Below, in pieces: positions 1 through 8,465 of a stretch of 64,000 nt of DNA. The stretch is from Blepharisma stoltei (lineage: Eukaryota > Ciliophora > Heterotrichea > Heterotrichida > Blepharismidae): assembly GCA_914767885.1 (NCBI GenBank), contig CAJZBQ010000033.1, positions 124,001 through 188,000 of the forward strand, in the 5' to 3' direction. How positions within the stretch are numbered: position 1 is the first letter of the stretch; each line of letters begins with the position of its first letter. The notes under the pieces are model-generated. The model saw only the letters and a program-made list of their open reading frames with translations. It did not search any database and was not told the origin of the DNA. A program made the translations under genes and the position numbers.

Positions 1-807
1 TTTGACCAAGAGGTCGCTGAAAAAATAGGCAGCTTCATGGAAGGCTTAGGCATGGTCTTCATAAAAGGTGCAGTCCCTATCCAATTTTCCAAGACTGAAG
101 ATGGGAAAGTAAGGGTAGAATACGAACAAAATGGAGAACAAAAAGTCGAAATTTATGGAGCAGTCTTTTTAGCAATTGGCCGTATCGCACTTACAAAGGG
201 AATTAAGCCCGAAAATGCAGGAATAGTTATAAACCCCAGAAATAACAAAATCATTGTAGATGAAGCAGATAGGTCAAGTGTACCTAATATTTTTTCTATA
301 GGTGACGTATCAGATGGAAGACCTGAGCTTACCCCGTCTGCAATTCAAGCAGGAAGCTATTTAGCCAAAAGGCTTTTTGGAGGTTCTACACATATAATGG
401 ACTATGTAAACGTCCCTACAACAGTTTTCACACCAATTGAGTATGGCTGCTGTGGACTTAGTGAAGAGAAAGCTATCGAAATTTATGGAGACGAAAACGT
501 AGAAGTATACCATTCAATGTTCAAGCCCCTGGAGTGGAATTATTTAGAGTCAAGAGAAGGGAAATATTGCTACGGCAAAATAGTGACAAACAAGCTTGAA
601 AATGAAAAAGTTATAGGACTACACTATTTAGGACCTAACGCAGGAGAAGTTTTACAAGGCTTCGCAGCTGCTATGAAATGTGGACTTACAAAAGAAATCC
701 TTGACCAAACAGTTGGCATTCATCCAACCTGTGCAGAAGAACTGACAAAAATAGACGTCACCAAGCGGTCAGGAAGAACTGCCGCAAAGACCGGATGCTG
801 AGGCTAG
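1..807 (+). CDS. TXNRD: Thioredoxin reductase, C-terminal part (selenoprotein)
   Basis: The window opens inside this gene, in frame from base 1 (Phe-Asp-Gln-Glu). Seen: the end of the FAD/NAD(P)H domain with the LAIGR and SIGDV motifs, then the dimerisation domain with PTTVFTPIEYGCCGLSE and the HPTCAEE motif that supplies the active-site His-Glu pair. The tail is VTKRSG...KTGC, then TGA (799-801), GGC and TAG (805-807). Animal-type thioredoxin reductases end Gly-Cys-Sec-Gly, and TGA sits exactly at the Sec position, so I extend the CDS to TAG. The enzyme passes electrons from NADPH to thioredoxin. TGA means Trp elsewhere in this window, but a Trp here would remove the redox centre; the hairpin at 825-883 favours Sec. 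Family very sure, Sec reading strongly supported. Confidence 0.95.
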
Positions 808-824
808 ATCAAAAGATTGATCAC

Positions 825-883
825 AAAAAAGCATGTGACGACATTTTTCAAACCTCATAGAGGAATTAATGTCTGAGCTTTTT
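825..883 (+). promoter_or_regulatory. SECIS element (type II) in the 3' UTR of thioredoxin reductase
   Basis: Helix I pairs 826-832 (AAAAAGC) with 877-883 (GCTTTTT). The core has TGAC at 836-839 opposite TGA at 874-876, giving the tandem sheared G.A/A.G pairs of a SECIS quartet. Helix II pairs GACATT (840-845) with AATGTC (868-873), followed by two U.U mismatches and a U-A pair. An unpaired AAA lies at 850-852, 11 nt after the core. An apical mini-stem pairs CCTC (853-856) with GAGG (860-863) across a three-base loop. This matches the type II SECIS plan and begins 17 bases after the TAG stop. Found by eye, not scored by software. Confidence 0.85.
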
Positions 884-907
884 ATAATAATAAATCAATT
901 TTAATAA

Positions 908-1624
908 ATGTCGAAAACTAAGTTATATTCACAGCTTAATGGGTATGCAAGTATCATGCAGACTTTAAAAGAACTGGAAACTGATGGGCACTATGACGCA
1001 ATTTTCAGCTGCTTGTCTAAAGTATATGAAAATAAGCCAAGTAGCCAGAAAGAAAGCTTTAAAGAAAACTTAAAGGTGATCATTGAAAACATGATTAACG
1101 TCATCTGGAGCCAGTCCATAGAGCTGACGACCGCAAACAGCTTGAACTCACCTTTTACATCTCCTTATAACTCCTACGAAAAGCTAGAACAGCCAAAACT
1201 AGCAACCATTGACCTGAATAATTCCCCGACAGCTGAAAAGAAACCTATAAAAATTTCCTCTTATAAGCCAATGAGTTCAGGTGAATATGATCTAGGCAAA
1301 TACAGGCTCTCATACGCGAATTTAAAAAAAAAGAAAAACGAAAGCAGCATTTTCAGCTCACTGAAAGGGGAAGATTTAGCCTTGCTTTCAGATTTTTCTT
1401 ATCCATCAGGCGCAGCCACATTTAATAGAGAAAGAAGAAGGCTAAATGAGATTAGAGAAATCAGCCCTGGCCCTGGGTCTTATGAAACTGACCCAGAATA
1501 TTTAAGAAAAAAATCCCCTAAAGCTGTTATCCCCCACGGTGGCAAAAGAATTGATTTTGCTAAAGCAGACACCCCTGGGCCTCTTGACTATTACCCTCTA
1601 AGACACTATTTATCCAAATATTAG
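908..1624 (+). CDS. Sperm-tail PG-rich (SHIPPO) repeat protein
   Basis: A 238-residue protein without signal peptide or membrane segment. The C-terminal third carries two PG-rich repeats, SPGPGSYE (about residue 190) and DTPGPLDYYP (about residue 220), the STPGR/SHIPPO signature of proteins bound along ciliary and cortical microtubules. The N-terminal 75 residues look helical and the middle is Ser/Lys rich and probably disordered. Start is the first ATG after the AT-rich gap behind thioredoxin reductase; the stop is TAG. Same strand as its neighbours and only 17 bp ahead of the next ATG. The repeat family is clear; the exact partner is not. Confidence 0.8.
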   Translation: MSKTKLYSQLNGYASIMQTLKELETDGHYDAIFSCLSKVYENKPSSQKESFKENLKVIIENMINVIWSQSIELTTANSLNSPFTSPYNSYEKLEQPKLATIDLNNSPTAEKKPIKISSYKPMSSGEYDLGKYRLSYANLKKKKNESSIFSSLKGEDLALLSDFSYPSGAATFNRERRRLNEIREISPGPGSYETDPEYLRKKSPKAVIPHGGKRIDFAKADTPGPLDYYPLRHYLSKY

Positions 1625-1641
1625 CATAATTAATTTCTATA

Positions 1642-3475
1642 ATGAAAATTCTAATTGTTAATGGATTCGGTACAAGTGTCCGTTCTTTTGGGTATTTCAG
1701 TGAGTTTGAAACCACCATAAAAGACGTAAAAAATATATAGGGGTTTATATTGTGCAGTGAAAATTATTCCTCTCTGAAATTCATAACCAAAGACAAGCGT
1801 GATTTATGTGACTTTATTTACCATCCTGAGCTAGGTTTTGATAATCATCAAGCAATTTCAAATTTTGACTCTTTATCGCTTATTTTTATAGGGATTGAAG
1901 CTGATATTAGGCCATGAGAAGCCAAATGTAAACAAGTTTTAGCACTTTTAAGCCTTATAAGGAAAACCAATAAACCATGTTTTTTAGAAGGAATGGGCGC
2001 TGCTTGTTTTGCCTATACTCTAGCGACAGAGCCTATATGACAAAATGATAGAGAAAGCACTATAATAAACAGATCAGGCAGCCCGCTAAAGTATATAGAA
2101 GAAGTCAACGTTGACAGCTTTTCAGCTTATAAAAATAAACAATGGGTGCTTGATAATATCACAGGAGATATCTATGAAGCTTGCCTTGTAAATGATAATC
2201 AGGGAGAAAAAAAGCTGAGAAGCATTGTAAATTCTGGGATGAAATTAAATAAAAAACTCCACAAAATGGTTAACGCTAGAAACTTGACACTAAATAATTT
2301 ATATGATGAAAACCCAGACTCTGAAAAAATTTTGAAGTGTAAAATAACTTATGAAGGAAAATTGCATTGGCTTGCTAAAAGATTAAGCGTAGGGTATATA
2401 TAGAGATATGAGTTTTCTGTTTTATATAAAAATAATTGGGATTTATATGAAGATCTGCAAATTGGGCAAGAAAATAAGCTTGAAATTATTGGGAAAGCAG
2501 GGAAAATCCCACTAATTGTGGCCAAGAAAAATGTTTCTGGGGTGCTATTTTATGTATTAAAAGACTACCCAGAGACTGTGCAGATTTTGTTTTCGTTTAT
2601 AGAGAAATTTGTAAAAAAAGAAAGCCAGTTTTTGCAGGTACAAAATGTGCTGTTTCAAAAGCCGGCATTGATGAACCCGAAGTTTTTCCTTGGGCATAAT
2701 CCAATAAAACTAAATAAAAACCAGTACTTAGACTCAAGAGCCCGGCCAGTTTTTCCTAACTCTCCCCCCCTCGAAGTTCGACCAAGATTTTTTTGGTCGA
2801 ACTTCGAGGGGGGGTTAAGAAAAATTTTTTTTAAAAAAAATTATATAGAATGTTTTTTATATAATCTAGTAGTTAAAAAAAAATATTTATCATATTCTTC
2901 TGTGTGTAAGGGTTAGAAAAAATAGTGCAAGATGGCTTTGTAACGCTTTTTTAGAACTTGAGTACAAAAATCGCAGGCTCACACCCCACATAGATTAAAA
3001 TTTTTAAAAAATTGCTTATTTTCCTAGTAAATTGATATAGGTCTTGGTCGAACTTTGAGGGGAGTTTATTTTCCAAAAAAATAGGAATTTTCCCTGTTAC
3101 TTGATCGAACTTAGGGGGGGTAAGCAAATCCCATTTTTAGAGAAGTCACATAATATTTTAAGAATTTTAAGAGATAGAATTAATTTTTATACTGAAGACC
3201 CCATAAAAGATAGAAACGACAAAACACTAGAAACAGAAACCGAAAAAGAAAAGAAAAAAATAAAAATCATAGCAAAACGATACAATTCAGTCTCAAGGCT
3301 AGAGTCCAGGAATTTCAGGCCCAGCACGCACTCGCTAACTAAAGATGGAAAATCAGAAAAATGGGTGCAATTTGTAAAAATCCCTAAAAATCGGTCATTT
3401 ACGATTGAAAAAGTGCAGTCTCCTCCTAAGCACTCATATCATATAAAGCTCAATGCAACATTTTCGCATTCTTAA
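1642..3475 (+). CDS. Glutamine-amidotransferase-like protein with C-terminal basic tail, IES-interrupted
   Basis: Removing two 15-nt introns (1726-1740, 2389-2403) and one IES (2757-3120) gives an uninterrupted 479-codon frame. The N-terminal 140 residues start MKILIVNGFGTS and include a PCFLEGMGAACFAY segment that resembles the nucleophile-elbow region of class I glutamine amidotransferase folds; I see no convincing complete triad. The C-terminal region (ARPVFPKQIPFLEKSHN, then a charged Lys/Glu stretch and a Ser/Arg tail) is typical of ciliate cytoskeletal proteins. Two in-frame TGA codons read as Trp (about 1914 and 2038). I do not recognise the family with certainty, so the function is open. 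Confidence 0.75.
1726..1740 (+). other. 15-nt spliceosomal intron
   Basis: Begins GTAAA and ends ATATAG, exactly 15 nt. It contains the in-frame TAG that would otherwise stop the amidotransferase-like protein; removal joins two coding blocks in frame after codon 28. Confidence 0.88.
2389..2403 (+). other. 15-nt spliceosomal intron
   Basis: GTAGGGTATATATAG, 15 nt, again carrying an in-frame TAG. Removal joins AKRLS to RYEFS in frame. Confidence 0.9.
2757..3120 (+). mobile_element. MITE-type IES with GAAGTTCGACCAA repeats
   Basis: Bounded by TAA (2757-2759 and 3121-3123). The left end is a hairpin: the terminal word CCTCGAAGTTCGACCAA followed at once by its inverse. The right end has two further copies of the word in direct order, separated by a spacer with AAAATAGGAATTTT. 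The middle is AT rich. Excision rejoins ARPVFP to KQIPFLEK in frame. Same plan as the other MITE-type IESs here but with its own terminal word. Confidence 0.88.
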
Positions 3476-3494
3476 TTTGTGTAATTATGTCATT

Positions 3495-5567
3495 TTATAT
3501 AGGATTTAGCATACTCGGCCTAAAAACTTGTTGCCGCAAGTATCTTTCAGCTTGATTTAAATATGCAGCTGAATTCGGCTTGTTTTTTCTTTCTCTTGTC
3601 AATGGTTTTAACCTTTGTCGGTAAACGTTTCCCAAAAATGCTTTTTCAGCACTTCTTGTAGGCTGTCTTTTTGCTTTATCGAGTTCTCCACAGACCAGAA
3701 GATTCATGGTCCTTTCTTCTTCAAAATAAGGCATATAAACAAATGATAATTCGCTAGGAAAAATCCTTTCAAAATCCCCTAATCTTTGTATACTATTTTC
3801 TGCATTTTTATTATTAATTTTTTTATATATAGCTATATTTATTTAAAATCAGTATAGCTCATTATTAGTTTCTTTTAATACATAAATTTCTTCTTGAGAC
3901 AGCTCAAATTGAGTATTCGCTGAAATTGTTGAAGAATTCCAGGCAGGCTTCCTTACTGGCTTACTTTTTTTTGCGTTTTTTTGCTTCGCTGGGATTCCTA
4001 CTAAGTCTCCACTTTAAATTGGAGCATTATTTTTGTGGAGGGGTAACTATTTTTTAAAAAATAAAAAAAAATATAAACTGAACGCGATATATTGAATTTA
4101 TGATAATTAATTAAAAATTAAATGGCTCAGTGTGAAGACTGTTTAAATAATGATCTACTGTATTTTTTAATAAAATTTAGGTCAAAGCCTATTTTATAAA
4201 AATTCGTTTTTTTCACCTATAAAAGTTTCCCATTAAAAAAATTTGCTCCAATTTAAAGGGGGGTTAAAGTGCCCAAAAATAGAATTTTACCAATATTTTG
4301 TGGGGGGAGTAAATTAAAAAGATCTGCTATAAGCTTTCCTTTAATTCGCAAATCTAAAGGAGAGTCTGTATTAAGAGAGGGAGAAAGGTTGACTTCTAAT
4401 AGCCAGGGTGTATAAGAATCGTCAATTAAAATATCAAAACCAAGCAGCTCAAAACAGTTTTGCCGATACGGGACAAACATTTTCATGCTTGCATAGTTTT
4501 TTGATTCGTTAGAAATTATGGTTTTTACCACAATATCTTTGATTTTGCTTCAGATTAAGCTGAAATCTTGGTTATGGGATTTAAAATATTCCCTTAGAGC
4601 CGTAAGGGTTCATTTGTGACCTTGTCCATCTTGGTCTACACTTACAAAGTTCGGGGAAAATTTATTGACTGAATAATTAGTTAGGTGGACAAATCGGTTA
4701 TCTATTTGGCCTCTTCTGTATTTTTCAGTAGCAAACCTGACGAGCCCTTCTTTGTATATGTATATTCGCAAAGGGTCGAGACTTGTGACGGCGACGTAAA
4801 TTCTTAAATCAAATTTCAGCTCATTGATTATCCTTATTTAGGCTTATTATTTCAGGCCTTTTTTAATAATAAAATATGATTTCAATTATATTGTAATAGA
4901 ATAATAAAGGATTATCAATATACCGGCAAGCCACATAACTTTGTCCAGAAGGTAGCTCAGCTGGCTTATTCGTCAAATAAATTCCTTTCCCTTGTGATTT
5001 AGCTGACGGCTTTATAATCCACATAACCCCAGGGTCCTCCAGCATCTGCTGCTCCAACGCATAAGTTTCATTAGGCAGCACATAGGTTTCAGGGATAAAC
5101 CCAAACTGGTCAATTCCATGCAGAGCCTGCATTTTTGCGATATTTTTAAATAAGCAGTCTTTTTTGGTAATTTCAAAGCTCCGAGGAAAATGATTGATTT
5201 TCTGCCACCTGGCTAAGCCTGTATATACATTGCTGCGCATATTTTTGTTACCTCAGAGGATTCTTCATTCAGATTTGTGCTCTCTGAGGCCGTTTTCTTC
5301 GCAGGTTCTGCGAATAAGAGAAACGTCTCCCATACATTTGTAGTAGTAGCCAGGAGTTGTAGCGGTAAAACGCTTACGAGGACCGGTGAAAGGAGTAAAT
5401 AGAAGATATTTGCCATTTATGGTAGGAAGATGCAGGATTTGTTGGGCTTCGGAGGAGGAAGAGTCATTTTCTTTGTTTTCTGGAGGCTTTGAGTAGAGAT
5501 TTAGGAGGTTTTGATGCATTTTGGGGAAAACCATAAGGTCAAACTGAAATGGGACGTTAATTGACAT
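3495..5567 (-). CDS. TTLL: Tubulin polyglutamylase-like TTLL protein, IES-interrupted
   Basis: Runs from ATG at 5567 to TAA at 3495. Removing IESs 4829-4901 and 4002-4309 and the 15-nt intron 3779-3793 leaves 559 codons. Family motifs in order: WRILWGN and INHFPRS (substrate/tubulin side), [13 protein letters not shown] (ATP-grasp), [44 protein letters not shown] (metal-binding ENxSPS region) and [10 protein letters not shown]. Three of these Trp codons are TGA at positions conserved in TTLL enzymes. The order and spacing resemble TTLL4/5 polyglutamylases, which add glutamate chains to ciliary tubulin. One in-frame TAA (3843-3845) remains, between [11 protein letters not shown] and RGDFER; a further very short excision there is likely but its ends are ambiguous. 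Confidence 0.88.
3779..3793 (-). other. 15-nt spliceosomal intron
   Basis: On the minus strand GTATACAAAGATTAG. Splicing creates the expected NRGDFERIF of TTLL proteins. Confidence 0.85.
4002..4309 (+). mobile_element. MITE-type IES with TTTAAATTGGAGCA repeats
   Basis: Flanked by TAA at 4002-4004 and 4310-4312. The left end holds the word CCACTTTAAATTGGAGCA; the right end has CTCCAATTTAAAGG, a spacer with CCCAAAAATAGAATTTT and a terminal GTGGGGGGAG. With this boundary the TTLL protein reads [13 protein letters not shown], which fits family members better than the alternative TA at 3999-4000. Confidence 0.82.
4829..4901 (-). other. Short TA-bounded IES (73 bp)
   Basis: TA at 4829-4830 and 4902-4903. 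The block has in-frame stops; removal gives [14 protein letters not shown], a strongly conserved TTLL segment, in frame. Confidence 0.9.
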
Positions 5568-5639
5568 TTTTATAAAGCTTTATAGTTATAGCTTACTTTA
5601 AATTTTTCATATTTATGCTTTTCTGAGGGTTTTCTATCT

Positions 5640-5750
5640 TACAACTCTTAGAAGCGAAAAAAAATTGTTTTCTTGTGATGGAGATTGGTTTTTGGGCGAA
5701 AAAAATAGGAATTTTCTGATGGTTTATTTTCGCTCAAAGAGGGGGGGAGT
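5640..5750 (+). mobile_element. Short internally deleted MITE-type IES, intergenic
   Basis: TTA at 5639-5641 and 5750-5752. The right end has the family spacer (GGGCGAAAAAAATAGGAATTTT) and the word TTTTCGCTCAAAGAGGGG; the left end has CTCTTAGAAGCGAAAA. Only about 111 bp, so the AT-rich core is lost. It lies between the divergent TTLL gene and the gene at 6065. Confidence 0.65.
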
Positions 5751-6064
5751 TAGAAATAACACCAAATAAAGCTTACGATAAAAAATTGTGATTTATTTAT
5801 AAACAATATTATGTAAATTAATTTTTTGCTTAATTTTCCCAAATAATTTTTAATTTTTATGAAAGAAGATTTAGGGCCACATCAAAGACTCCTCTTAAAA
5901 TTTGTTCGCCAATTTTGAAAATGTATATGAAACTGACTTAATTCCTATAATTCCTCTGTTGATTCTCTAATCAAATCACAAAAAATATTAATTATGAAAC
6001 CCTCCCTATCCACATATTTGTTTGCCTATATGTTGGTGAATTTTCTAAAATGGTCTCAAATATA

Positions 6065-8414
6065 ATGTTGAAATTAATCGTAGTCCTTTCTCTAACTCCT
6101 TTATAATTATTTTCGATAAATCTTAGAAAAATAATCATTTTTTGGGGTTTTTTTAGTCACCATATAATAAGGCGAAGTAAGCTGTTTCATCATAAACGCC
6201 AAGCTTACTGATAAAACTCCGATCGAGGCAAACCACCATACCAGCCTGATCTCTCAAGGCTACACCCTTGGCAAGACTCAAATGGGTGATATTAGCTACA
6301 CTAAGATGGTGTCCCACACTGAAAAGCACTCGATTGTTTACTTCAAAGACTGGAACACCCTTAGCACTCAGCTGATCCAAAGATTCACCGACAGAATTGC
6401 TAGCGGCCAGCGTTTTGAGTACAATCTAGAAGCCATCAATTGTGAATGGGGCGAAGGTCCTGATTATTGGAGATTCCTCCCAGCCTTCAAAGGAGCTGCC
6501 TTTGTAAACGGCCCCGCAGTAACCTTTACCAACCACTGTTTCCAACAGGGTAGCGCTCAGATTACTAACAGCTCCAGCACTTCAATTACATTGACACTTA
6601 ATGTTGCCCAAGCTTCAAGCTTCGACTGCTACGATACTTTCCTTATTGCTATCTTAGATCAATATCACATTGATAAGGTATCCCCATAAGGATTTATATA
6701 TAAAAAAAAGAGAAAATAATCATTTATATAGGAAAATTAAGAAAAAACAGTATAGAATTCCACGGAAAAGTTTCAGTTACCTTCAATAATCTTACACCAA
6801 ACGACCTTTATGATATCACCCAAAACGGTGTCAGAGTTTTCACCTTCTGCGACGACATTTCAACCCTCATTGAAGATGTCGCTATGACCGCCGAACTCTT
6901 CTCAGGAGGCTTCACAACTGATAAATGGCTTCCTGTTGTTGGATCCCACGTCACCTGGTGGATGGAAAGATCAAATATACAGTTCTTACAACAAGCCATT
7001 AACTATACAATGATCAGAAGACCAAATACAGCTCAGACATTACAGAAAGAACAAATTGCCTCAGGATCATTCTTGGCTGTAACAAGACTAGACGGGCTTG
7101 ATGAAATTATCATGTGGGGATGTGGAAGCAGAGTTGGACACAGCACAGTTGCAGTCTGGGTCGAACTTAATGGAGTCAGAGATCTATACATTATGGAGAG
7201 CCAAGCTGGATGGTACTGGCCTAGAACTGGAATCCAGATGAACCAATTCGACCAATGGGTCAAATGGGCTAATGATGCAAGCTTCAACGTTGTTGTCCTG
7301 CCTCTTAAAGCTGAAATACAAGCTCTTTTCAATGAAACTTCAGCTTATGAATGGTTTAAGACTGTAGAAGGCATGCCTTATGGTTTCCACAATTTCGCCT
7401 TCGGCTGGATCGACACCCCTACCCAAAACTTCCCAGCAATGCTCAATTCTAATTTCTTAATGCCAGCAATCCAGACTGTCTACAAGATCATGCCAGACGC
7501 GATCAACAGTGTCTTCTTACACCCCCGTGAGTGAACAAAAAAAAAACTTGTTCGCTCACGGAGGGGGGTTAATTTTTTTTTAAAAAAAAATTTATATTAT
7601 GCCTTGCTATTATTGTGGGAGGGTTCTGGCATGTGGAGAAATTCCCCACATGCCAGACGCCTCCTACAATTATATCAAGGCTCTATATATATAAATTTTA
7701 TAGAAAATTTTTTTTTTTTCGAATTTTAAAAAAATCCTAATCCGCAAAATTTGGAAAGCAAATATTATAAAATTTATGTTTCAAAACGCAATTTATTTAA
7801 AATTAAACAGAATTAGCTATAGATTTCATTATAATAATTATCACTTATATATCAAATTTTTTTCATGAAAAATTTTTTCTATTAAAAAAATTTTTGTTTC
7901 ACTCACGGAGGGTGGGTTTTTGGGCAAAAAATAGGGAATTTCTAATGGTTTTGTTCACTCACGAAGGGGGGAGTTACTTTCCTTAAACAAGCATGCTGGC
8001 ACTGTAAACCTTACCCTCCCTGAACTTGAAGTTGCTGCAGGTGCCCAAAACATGACTTTACTTGAGCTTGCTGCAGTTGTCGAACAAGAAGGGTGGATGT
8101 ACCCAGATGGTTACGCCTACGTCTGCTCCAGCTTTGTGCTCGGCCTTTATAAGCGTGCAGGCATTCTTGGTAACTTGGTTCTCCAAGCTACTGAATTCAC
8201 CCCAAGAGATGTGTACTCCCTAAACATTTTCGATCCAAACCCTCAAATTCCTCAGAACTGCAAGGACCAAGACCCTGATATTCCTTATTGCCAGCTGATC
8301 GGAAAGTATAGAGTCAACCTTGGAAGTGATTACGCAAGCATTGCACCTTATAGTAATATGGATCAGACCTGTCCATCAATTGCTCCTACCTTCTATAGGC
8401 CAGATGGATGCTAA
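6065..8414 (+). CDS. Secreted permuted NlpC/P60-like protein, three IESs
   Basis: Removing IESs 6102-6177, 6679-6752 and 7518-7974 gives 580 residues with no stop. The start MLKLIVVLSLTPLSCF is a signal peptide and is itself split by the first IES. The central part has GCGSRVGHSTVAVWVE (candidate catalytic His) followed by YIMESQAGWYWPRTG; the C-terminal part has YPDGYAYVCSSFVLGLY (candidate catalytic Cys). His before Cys is the order of circularly permuted NlpC/P60 (YiiX/LRAT-type) papain-like folds. Several Cys pairs suit an extracellular or phagosomal protein. A role as cell-wall or lipid amidase is possible; only the fold suggestion is supported. The first IES boundary is my reconstruction. 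Confidence 0.75.
6102..6177 (+). other. Short TA-bounded IES (76 bp) in the signal peptide
   Basis: TA at 6102-6103 and 6178-6179. Without removal the peptide that starts at 6065 stops at once; with removal it reads MLKLIVVLSLTPLSCFIINAK and continues in the long frame. Confidence 0.72.
6679..6752 (+). other. Short TA-bounded IES (74 bp)
   Basis: TA at 6679-6680 and 6753-6754. The block is AT rich with several stops; removal joins YHIDKV to EFHGKVSVTF in frame. Confidence 0.88.
7518..7974 (+). mobile_element. MITE-type IES with GTGAGTGAACAAA repeats (457 bp)
   Basis: TTA at 7517-7519 and 7974-7976. The left end is a hairpin of CCGTGAGTGAACAAA with its inverse. It shares with at least five other copies here a conserved core (GGAAAGCAAATATTA, then GAATTAGCTATAGATTTCAT and ATTATCACTTATATATC). 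The right end has two direct copies of TTCACTCACG separated by TTTTTGGGCAAAAAATAGGG. An extra inverted pair around 7618-7660 (GGTTCTGGCATGTGG...) sits inside. Removal joins SVFL to LSLNKHAG in frame. Confidence 0.9.
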
Positions 8415-8465
8415 TAAGCTAATAATCATTCGATAAACTTAAAGTATCTTAAATAAAGTAAAAAT

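Noticed and set aside
799-801. TGA as the real stop of thioredoxin reductase
   Set aside because: No other gene in the window stops at TGA, and the Gly-Cys-TGA-Gly-TAG layout plus the hairpin behind it fit a selenoprotein.
3999-4000. Alternative left TA of the TTLL IES
   Set aside because: Also in frame, but the 4002-4003 choice adds the Val of LVGIP expected from family members.
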